A stretch of 5,776 nt of DNA from Micrococcales bacterium (GTDB taxonomy: Bacteria > Actinomycetota > Actinomycetes > Actinomycetales > Cellulomonadaceae): positions 1 through 5,776 of the forward strand of contig WRCL01000143.1 of NCBI GenBank assembly GCA_009783975.1, given 5' to 3'. Below the pieces are notes generated by a model. That model had not been told where the DNA came from. It saw only the letters and a program-made list of their open reading frames with translations, and did no database searches. How positions within the stretch are numbered: the stretch's first letter is position 1; each line of letters begins with the position of its first letter. Of this stretch, positions 1 to 5,334 are shown piece after piece. A program made the translations under genes and the position numbers.

Positions 1-100
1 GGACGAGGAAGGTCGCACTGGAGGTGCGTCCGACGAGGACAACGCCGCCAGCGTGCGGGCCGGGCGCGCCGTAGCGTGCGTGAGATGCCGGGACACGCCC

Positions 101-106
101 TAGAGT
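101..106 (+). promoter_or_regulatory. Probable -10 element giving a leaderless start for the NUDIX gene
   Basis: The hexamer TAGAGT fits the actinobacterial -10 consensus TANNNT. Its last base lies 7 nt before the A of the ATG at 114, the usual distance from a -10 element to a transcription start. The mRNA could therefore begin at the start codon itself, which is common in actinobacteria. No good Shine-Dalgarno sequence precedes this ATG, which agrees with that reading. The -35 region is weak: GTGAGA at 80-85 matches TTGACA at four of six positions but leaves a short 15-bp spacer. The element is inferred from sequence only. Confidence 0.5.
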
Positions 107-113
107 GGTCGTC

Positions 114-653
114 ATGTCCACCCCGCCCGGGCCTGGCGAGCCGGTCCGCGTCCCGTCGCCACCAGGTGGGCACCCCCTGCACATCGACCCTGAACGCGGG
201 GCGGGGTTGGCGCCGCGGATCGAGGAGACGTCTGCTGGGGGGCTTGTCGTGTCGGTGCGCGACCAGGTGCCGCACGCGGCGATCATCGCACGGCGCAACC
301 GGGCCGGACGTCTGGAGTGGTGCCTGCCCAAAGGGCACCTGGAAGGTGAGGAGACACCTGAGCAGGCGGCTGTGCGAGAGATCGCCGAGGAGACCGGGAT
401 CGTCGGGGACGTCCGCCACCGGCTGGGGATCATCGACTACTGGTTCGGCGGGGACGACCGGCGGGTGCACAAGGTCGTGCACCACTTCCTCCTCGCTGCT
501 GTCGACGGGGAGCTGACGAACGAGCACGACCCGGACCAGGAGGTCGAGGAGGTCGAGTGGGTCGCGCTCGACGAGCTTGGCACACGGTTGTCGTACCCCA
601 ACGAACGGCGGCTCGCCGCGACCGCGGTGGAGCTCTGGTCGGCCTCGACATGA
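114..653 (+). CDS. NUDIX hydrolase, MutT4-like
   Basis: A 179-residue NUDIX-fold pyrophosphohydrolase, expected to cleave a nucleoside diphosphate linked to another group (for example an oxidised dNTP) in the cytoplasm; the substrate cannot be read from the sequence. Residues 74-96 fit the Nudix box GX5EX7REUXEEXGU exactly: G74, E80, then REIAEETGI at 88-96, giving the metal-binding glutamates. The downstream stretch IDYWF...RRVHKVVHHFLL is typical of the actinobacterial family that includes M. tuberculosis MutT4, which occupies the same position beside the DUF6049 and murJ genes. The first 35 or so residues are a Pro/Gly-rich leader outside the fold. ATG 114 is preferred over GTG 105 because the -10-like TAGAGT at 101-106 overlaps the GTG and would place the transcript start at 114. 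The stop codon overlaps the next start (ATGA, 650-653). Confidence 0.93.
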   Translation: MSTPPGPGEPVRVPSPPGGHPLHIDPERGAGLAPRIEETSAGGLVVSVRDQVPHAAIIARRNRAGRLEWCLPKGHLEGEETPEQAAVREIAEETGIVGDVRHRLGIIDYWFGGDDRRVHKVVHHFLLAAVDGELTNEHDPDQEVEEVEWVALDELGTRLSYPNERRLAATAVELWSAST

Positions 654-2800
654 ACAGGTGGCGGCTGGCCAGGGCACACGCAGCCCTCGCGGCCGGGCTG
701 CTCGCGGTGGCAAGCGCCATACCCGCGGCAGCGAGCACGGCGCGCGCACCAGCACCGCCGTCGGGCCTGGCCGCGCCCGGCGGTGTGGCCGTCGAGGTCG
801 TCTCGATCACCCCGCAGGTGCTTGACGTCACCAGTGACGAACGCATCACGGTCACCGCACGGGTGAGCAACACCACGAGCGAACCGGTCACTGGTGCCCG
901 TGTGGCGTTGGCGTTGGCGTCGGTGAACATGCGCACGCGCGTCGACGTCGAGCGTTGGGCCGACGGGACCATGCCTGCCGAACCCACACAGCTTGTCGCC
1001 GTCGACCTGACGACCCTTGAACCAGGCACGTCTGTGGACGTCCGGCTCGTGGGGCGCGCACCGACGCTCATCAACGAGTGGGGCCCGCGTGGTCTGGTCG
1101 TGTCGTTGGCCGCCGGCAGGATCCAGGCCGAGACCCGCACGTTCTTGCTCGTCCAGTCCAACCAGGCGATCCCCCGCGCACCGGTGGCGTTGCTCGCCGC
1201 GCTGACCGGGCCTGCGGCCGCACCTGAGCTGCCCGCCGTGGGTGCGAGCACCGGGCAGAGCCTGGACAGTGTCACCCTCGACCGCATCGCCCAGGTGGTC
1301 GCGGCTGTGGCCGGGTCACCCCAGGTCGGGCTTGCCGTCGACCCGGCGCTCGTCGCCACGAGCTCGGCGGACCTGCTCACCGAGGTGCTCGCAGACCGCG
1401 AGGTGCTGACGTTGCCGTGGGGCGACCCGGACCTGCAGGCGTTGGCCGCCGCTGGGGCTCTGGACCTGCTCACCGTGGCGCGGACGCTCGCCGACGCCCC
1501 GGGCCGCACCCTGGCCGTGTGGTCGCTCGACCCTGTCGACGCCCAGACCGCTGAGGCTGTGCGTGCGGCAGGGTCCACGTGGCTCATCGCCCCAGACGCC
1601 CGGCGCGGCGCGGCGACCATGCTGACCACGCCGCAGGGCGAGCTTGTGCAGCTGCACCCTGACGACGACGTCTCAGCGTTGTTCGATGGGTCGACAGACC
1701 TCACCGCGGCCCAGGCCCAGCAGCTGGCCATGGCACTGCTGGCCACCGCTGCGCGCGGTGCCGGCGGCCCCACCGGTGTGCTCGTCGTCACAGCCCGCGA
1801 CTGGCTCGGTGACGCGCAGTGGACGGCAGGTTTTGTCGCTGCGCTGGCCAGCGCCCCGTGGGTGGAGCTGACGACGACGAGCGCCCTGGCGGCCGCGGAC
1901 GACCTGCCCCGCACCACGCCCGACCCTGCGACGCCAGATGGTGCGATCGGGATCTACGAGCTCGACGCCGCGCGCCACGACCTGGCAGAGTTCGCCGCAG
2001 TGACCGCGGAGCCCGCCGTGGTCACCGCCGGGGTCGACGAGGCGACGCTCCAGGTCGCCTCGTACGCCTGGCGCACCGACCCGCGCGGGCGCGGCACGGC
2101 GACCTCAGCGTTGCGCTCAGCGATCGGCGAGCGTCGCAACGGGCTGCGCCTGACCCAGCCGTCGACGTGGAACCTGTTCTCCTCAGCTGGTGAGATCCGC
2201 TTCAACGTCCGCAACGACCTGCCTGTGGCCGCCAGCGTGCGGGTCCAGCTCGAACCAGAAAAGGCGTGCCTGGCCGGCGAGGCCAAACCCGTCCCGGCCG
2301 GGCGTGCCGCAGCAGCGCGGGTCGGGCCGATCTGGTCCCAGGTCGTCACAGTCGAACCGCACTCTGACACCCCCGTGCCTGTCGCCTTGTCGGCCAGGGC
2401 CAACTGCGACGTCGACATCCGCGCGACGCTCGTCGGGGCTGACGGCACCGCGGTGACGACGACGCCGGTGACGTTCTCAGCCCGGGTGCGCCCCCAGATC
2501 GAGAGCGTGGGCACGACGGTCGTCGGGGTGCTCGTCGGGCTCGGGCTCATCCTTGGTCTGGTGCGCACGGTGCGCCGCGGGCAGTCGGCCCGGCGCGGCA
2601 ACCGTACGACGACCGAACCGGTGCGTGTGGGGGTGCTCGGCGGCGAGACGCCGATCGCCGGGATACCGGTGGCGAAGATGCTCACCCCGATCACGGGGAT
2701 ACCGGTGTCGAAGATGCTCACCCCGATCGCCGGGATCCCAAAAGTTCTCACACCGAACAGGGGAGCTCGCAAGGCTCGCGCAGGGGAAGATGAGGTATGA
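650..2800 (+). CDS. DUF6049 family secreted, membrane-anchored protein
   Basis: A 716-residue protein matching in layout and position the family that includes M. tuberculosis Rv3909; its biochemical role is not established. Residues 1-28 form a signal peptide: basic MNRWRLARAH, a hydrophobic Ala/Leu core, and PAAAS, with likely cleavage near A28. An Ig-like beta domain follows (about 45-150), then an alpha/beta region with LPWGDPDL at 255-262, a motif reminiscent of glycoside hydrolase/deacetylase barrels. I see no complete catalytic set, so enzyme activity is unproven. A second Ig-like domain (about 515-610) holds the only two cysteines, C540 and C586, which may form a disulfide. A transmembrane helix (about 620-638) is followed by a basic stop-transfer RTVRRG and a 78-residue cytoplasmic tail with a 12-residue tandem repeat (667-703). 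ATG 650 is chosen because it overlaps the preceding stop and starts the signal peptide; the frame is open to 557, but those 31 residues would bury it. The nearest Shine-Dalgarno-like sequence, GGTGGAG at 626-632, is far off, so coupling is likely. Confidence 0.9.
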   Translation: MNRWRLARAHAALAAGLLAVASAIPAAASTARAPAPPSGLAAPGGVAVEVVSITPQVLDVTSDERITVTARVSNTTSEPVTGARVALALASVNMRTRVDVERWADGTMPAEPTQLVAVDLTTLEPGTSVDVRLVGRAPTLINEWGPRGLVVSLAAGRIQAETRTFLLVQSNQAIPRAPVALLAALTGPAAAPELPAVGASTGQSLDSVTLDRIAQVVAAVAGSPQVGLAVDPALVATSSADLLTEVLADREVLTLPWGDPDLQALAAAGALDLLTVARTLADAPGRTLAVWSLDPVDAQTAEAVRAAGSTWLIAPDARRGAATMLTTPQGELVQLHPDDDVSALFDGSTDLTAAQAQQLAMALLATAARGAGGPTGVLVVTARDWLGDAQWTAGFVAALASAPWVELTTTSALAAADDLPRTTPDPATPDGAIGIYELDAARHDLAEFAAVTAEPAVVTAGVDEATLQVASYAWRTDPRGRGTATSALRSAIGERRNGLRLTQPSTWNLFSSAGEIRFNVRNDLPVAASVRVQLEPEKACLAGEAKPVPAGRAAAARVGPIWSQVVTVEPHSDTPVPVALSARANCDVDIRATLVGADGTAVTTTPVTFSARVRPQIESVGTTVVGVLVGLGLILGLVRTVRRGQSARRGNRTTTEPVRVGVLGGETPIAGIPVAKMLTPITGIPVSKMLTPIAGIPKVLTPNRGARKARAGEDEV
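2648..2749 (+). repeat. 36-bp in-frame tandem repeat coding for TPIAGIPVAKML units
   Basis: Three head-to-tail copies lie inside the DUF6049 gene: 2648-2683, 2684-2719 and a shortened third at 2720-2749. Copies one and two agree at 32 of 36 bases. They encode TPIAGIPVAKML, TPITGIPVSKML and TPIAGIPKVL, and the next codons (TPN) restart the motif. The third copy lacks 6 bp, which keeps the frame. Two of the four differences between copies one and two change an amino acid (A to T and A to S). The units lie in the predicted cytoplasmic tail, 40 to 150 bases before the murJ start. There are no spacers, so this is not a CRISPR array. Confidence 0.93.
2782..2787 (+). promoter_or_regulatory. Ribosome binding site of murJ
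   Basis: AGGGGA lies 9 nt before the ATG at 2797, inside the last codons of the DUF6049 gene. A second GAGG at 2792-2795 is too close to the start to be the main site. The spacing supports ATG 2797 as the murJ start, although that puts a long proline-rich leader on the protein. Confidence 0.65.
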
Positions 2801-5148
2801 GCGAGGTTCCTCCCGACCCGGGTCTCGGCTGGCGTCCGCCCCGTCCGCGGCCCCGTGGTGCACATGCTGCCCCGCCACCGGGTGTCCCGGCAGAACCCGC
2901 GCCGACCACACCTGCTGCCCCACCGCCTGGGGTGTGGTCTGCGGCGCACGGGCACGCCCCGACACCCCCACATGGCGCGGCGTACGGCACGCCGGCGTAC
3001 GACGCTGCGGCCCCGGCCTCACCCACGCCGTCTGGACCTCGTCCACCCCGACACGGCACACCTGCCCAGCCCCACCCCAACCAGCCGTACTCACACCAGG
3101 CACCGGCCCCCCACCGCGGACCTGCGCCTGGCGGTCCTTCTGCCTGGCCCGGCCCTGCACCGGCGGCCCGTCCCCAACCTGCCGCCAGCCCACCGCCGTG
3201 GGCCGGTGGACCAGACCTGGACCCGATCCACACCGATGGCGGCGACCTCGTCGTCGACTGGGGTGCGTGGCAACCACCAGACCCCACCGCCGCAGCCGAG
3301 ACTGGTGCGCTGCCGTTGGTCCCGTGGCCTGCCGGCCCGTTCGACCGCAGGGTCGAAGACCAGAGCCAGACCCAGGTGCTGCCACCGCCGGCACGTCTGC
3401 CAGGGGCTGTGCCTGGCGTCGTCCCCGCTGAGGCCGAAGAACCGGCGAGCGGCCCACAGCCAGGCACCAGCGGTGGGTCTGTACGTGCCGGCGCGGCGAT
3501 CATGGCGGTCGGCACAGCTGTCTCACGGGTGCTCGGCCAGGCCCGCACTGTGGTCTTGGTGTGGATCATCGGGGCGACCGGTATCGCCGCGGACGCCTTC
3601 TCGGTCGCCAACGCGCTGCCGAGCGTGCTGTACAACCTGCTCATCTCTGGGGCGCTGGCAGCGGTGCTCGTTCCCCAGGTCGTGCGGGCCTACAAGCGCA
3701 ACGCCGGGCAAGAGTACGTCAACCGCCTGCTCACCTTTGGGTTCGTCGTGCTCGGGGTGCTCACGCTCGTGCTCACCGCGGCTGTGCCTGTGCTCATCCG
3801 CGTGTACGGGCAAGGTGACGGCAACCCCGACCGGATCGCCCTGGCCGTGGCGTTCGGTTTCTGGACGATGCCGCAGCTGTTCTTCTACGGCATGTACGCG
3901 CTCATCGGCCAGGTGCTCAACGCGCGCGGGTCGTTCGGACCGTACATGTGGGCCCCGGTCGCCAACAACGTCGTGGCGATCACGACGATGCTCGTGTTCA
4001 TCTGGCAGTACCAGGCCTGGGGCGCCGACGCACCAGCGGCCTGGACAAGCTCGCAGGTCATGCTGCTCGCCGGTGGTGCGACGCTGGGGATCGTCGCCCA
4101 GGCCCTCGTGCTCGTCCCGGCGATGCGCAGGGCAGGGGTCCAGTACCGGTTCCGCTGGGGGTTCCGCGGGGTCGGGCTGCGCGCAGCAGGCCGCGTCGCG
4201 GTGTGGACGTTCGTCACCTTGGGTATCGGGATGGTCGGGACGATCGCGGTGAGCCAGGTCGCCGCCGCAGCCCGCGACGCCTACCCCGGGGTGCCAGGTG
4301 TGGCCGGGCGGTACACCTACGAGCTCGCGTTCATGATCTTCATGCTCCCGCACTCGCTGGTCACCGTGTCGCTGCTCACCGCGTTGTTCCCACGGCTGTC
4401 GGCCCAGGCGGCCGACCGCGCGCACAAAGACGTCGCACACACCTTCTCTGCTGGGGTGCGCGTCGTCGGGCTGTTCACGGTGCTCGCCGCCAGCCTGGGT
4501 GTGCTGCTCGCCGGCCCGCTGACCCGGGCGGTCGTGCCGAGCATCGGCGTGCACGACATCGACGCGCTGTCGCGGGTCGTCATCGCGTTCATGGTCGGGT
4601 TGCCGGCTTTCGCCGTGTGGTCGGCGTGCCAGCGGGTGTACTACGCCTACGAAGACGCCCGTTCCCTCGTCCCGATCGCCATCGGAGCTGTCGCGGTGGT
4701 CGTCTTGGGCACGCTCGGGGTCTGGCGGCTGGTCAGCCCGCACCTGTGGGTGTTCGGGGCGGCACTGTCGATGTCAGCGTCGTACGTGCTGTCGATGGTC
4801 ATGGCCCTGACAGGGCTCAAGGTCCGTATCGGGGCCATCGGCGGCGGTGCGATGCTGCGCACGTACATGCGCGCGACGCTCGCAGCCATCGCGGCGGTCG
4901 CCGTCGGCTGGCCTGTGCTGTACGGGTTGCGCCTGGTGGGCAAGGTCGACTCCACAGGTCTGTCTGCGTACCTCGACGGTATGCCGTGGACGTTGTCACG
5001 GTGGGTGGTCTCGCTCGTGCTGTGCCTCGTCGTCGGTGGCACTGTCACCGCGGTGTACCTGGGGGTGCTGCGGCTGCTGCGGGTGCGCGAGCTGGATCTG
5101 CTGCTCGGAAGTGTTCGAAACGTCGTTACGCGCCTGCGACGTCGCTAG
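2797..5148 (+). CDS. murJ: MurJ (MviN) lipid II flippase with long proline-rich N-terminal tail
   Basis: A 783-residue inner-membrane flippase that moves undecaprenyl-PP-linked peptidoglycan precursor (lipid II) to the outer face for cell wall assembly. Residues 1 to about 228 are a soluble tail; about a third of the first 135 residues are proline. The membrane domain starts near residue 229 and has the hydrophobic pattern of a 14-helix MOP-superfamily protein. TAVSRVLGQARTVVL aligns with E. coli MurJ, so R244 and R250 match the essential R18 and R24, and D266 matches D39. E. coli R52 and R270 align with Y279 and M513, so the cavity charges differ. PHSLVTVSLLTALFPRLS (518-535) is another family signature. 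The protein ends in a basic segment, RLRRR. Unlike M. tuberculosis MviN it has no C-terminal pseudokinase domain; a separate gene downstream encodes one. The start overlaps the DUF6049 stop (ATGA, 2797-2800) and has an AGGGGA ribosome site. Confidence 0.95.
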   Translation: MSEVPPDPGLGWRPPRPRPRGAHAAPPPGVPAEPAPTTPAAPPPGVWSAAHGHAPTPPHGAAYGTPAYDAAAPASPTPSGPRPPRHGTPAQPHPNQPYSHQAPAPHRGPAPGGPSAWPGPAPAARPQPAASPPPWAGGPDLDPIHTDGGDLVVDWGAWQPPDPTAAAETGALPLVPWPAGPFDRRVEDQSQTQVLPPPARLPGAVPGVVPAEAEEPASGPQPGTSGGSVRAGAAIMAVGTAVSRVLGQARTVVLVWIIGATGIAADAFSVANALPSVLYNLLISGALAAVLVPQVVRAYKRNAGQEYVNRLLTFGFVVLGVLTLVLTAAVPVLIRVYGQGDGNPDRIALAVAFGFWTMPQLFFYGMYALIGQVLNARGSFGPYMWAPVANNVVAITTMLVFIWQYQAWGADAPAAWTSSQVMLLAGGATLGIVAQALVLVPAMRRAGVQYRFRWGFRGVGLRAAGRVAVWTFVTLGIGMVGTIAVSQVAAAARDAYPGVPGVAGRYTYELAFMIFMLPHSLVTVSLLTALFPRLSAQAADRAHKDVAHTFSAGVRVVGLFTVLAASLGVLLAGPLTRAVVPSIGVHDIDALSRVVIAFMVGLPAFAVWSACQRVYYAYEDARSLVPIAIGAVAVVVLGTLGVWRLVSPHLWVFGAALSMSASYVLSMVMALTGLKVRIGAIGGGAMLRTYMRATLAAIAAVAVGWPVLYGLRLVGKVDSTGLSAYLDGMPWTLSRWVVSLVLCLVVGGTVTAVYLGVLRLLRVRELDLLLGSVRNVVTRLRRR

Positions 5149-5154
5149 GACCAC

Positions 5155-5185
5155 TAAGGTGTGTCTCAGGCTTCCCTGTGTGTCT
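5155..5185 (+). promoter_or_regulatory. Possible promoter or operator region upstream of the pseudokinase gene
   Basis: TAAGGT at 5155-5160 fits the TANNNT -10 pattern just after the murJ stop. An exact 8-base direct repeat, GTGTGTCT, lies at 5159-5166 and 5178-5185, 19 bases from start to start, or nearly two helical turns. This stretch is less GC-rich than its surroundings, as promoter regions often are. I find no convincing -35 element at 16-19 bp. It could serve the pseudokinase gene separately from the murJ operon, but this is inference. Confidence 0.25.
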
Positions 5186-5221
5186 TGCGGCGGGTCCGGC
5201 GCTGGGCTGGCGAGGACGAGA

Positions 5222-5244
5222 CGGCCGCACCCACGGTGCGGCCG
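5222..5244 (+). other. Strong hairpin in the murJ-pseudokinase gap
   Basis: CGGCCGCACC (5222-5231) and GGTGCGGCCG (5235-5244) are perfect reverse complements around a 3-base CAC loop: a 10-bp, very GC-rich stem. No T-run follows (GACGAGGCC), so it is not a classical intrinsic terminator. It may be a tail-less terminator, an mRNA-stabilising end for the murJ transcript, or part of the pseudokinase leader. The hairpin is plain in the sequence; its role is unknown. Confidence 0.6.
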
Positions 5245-5278
5245 ACGAGGCCAGCATGGGTGCTCGACGCGGCGCAGC

Positions 5279-5318
5279 CCTGGGGTGGCTGGCGTACGTC
5301 CTCGCATCCGGCCCCAGG
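5279..5318 (+). other. Second stem just upstream of the pseudokinase ribosome site
   Basis: CCTGGGG (5279-5285) and CCCCAGG (5312-5318) are exact reverse complements around a 26-base loop. The stem ends 6 bases before the GGAGG ribosome site at 5325. With the hairpin at 5222-5244 it would give a structured leader. A 7-bp stem over a long loop is weak evidence in GC-rich DNA. Confidence 0.3.
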
Positions 5319-5324
5319 ACTGAC

Positions 5325-5329
5325 GGAGG
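5325..5329 (+). promoter_or_regulatory. Ribosome binding site of the pseudokinase gene
   Basis: GGAGG lies 5 nt before GTG 5335 and decides the start. The other in-frame GTG at 5329 overlaps the site itself, so it would have no ribosome site. Just upstream are two stem-loops that could affect access. Confidence 0.7.
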
Positions 5330-5334
5330 TGCTC

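Noticed and set aside
1..96. Start of a divergent pcnA (CCA-adding enzyme) gene on the minus strand
   Set aside because: pcnA often sits here in actinobacteria and a minus-strand frame is open from GTG at 96, but the translated residues show no recognisable pcnA sequence and no ribosome site; the start may lie left of the window.
557..649. 31-residue N-terminal extension of the DUF6049 protein
   Set aside because: It would place a basic, non-conserved segment before a good signal peptide and overlap the NUDIX gene by almost 100 bases.
430..1917. 495-residue minus-strand open frame
   Set aside because: Antisense shadow of the NUDIX and DUF6049 genes in GC-rich DNA; the translation is Ser/Thr/Ala/Arg-rich with no domain or ribosome site.
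2648..2749. CRISPR-like array
   Set aside because: The 36-bp units are contiguous with no spacers, diverge in steps that keep the frame, and are translated as part of the DUF6049 protein.
1954..3457. Long minus-strand open frames across the DUF6049 and murJ junction
   Set aside because: Arg/Pro/Gly-rich translations with no family features, antisense to well-supported genes.
3523..4743. 406-residue minus-strand open frame
   Set aside because: His/Arg/Glu/Asp-rich antisense shadow of the MurJ membrane domain, a common effect of hydrophobic codons on the opposite strand.
5161..5334. Upstream GTG start for the pseudokinase at 5161
   Set aside because: In frame and open, but with no ribosome site, and the extra 58 residues do not look like a kinase domain; GTG 5335 has GGAGG at 5 nt.
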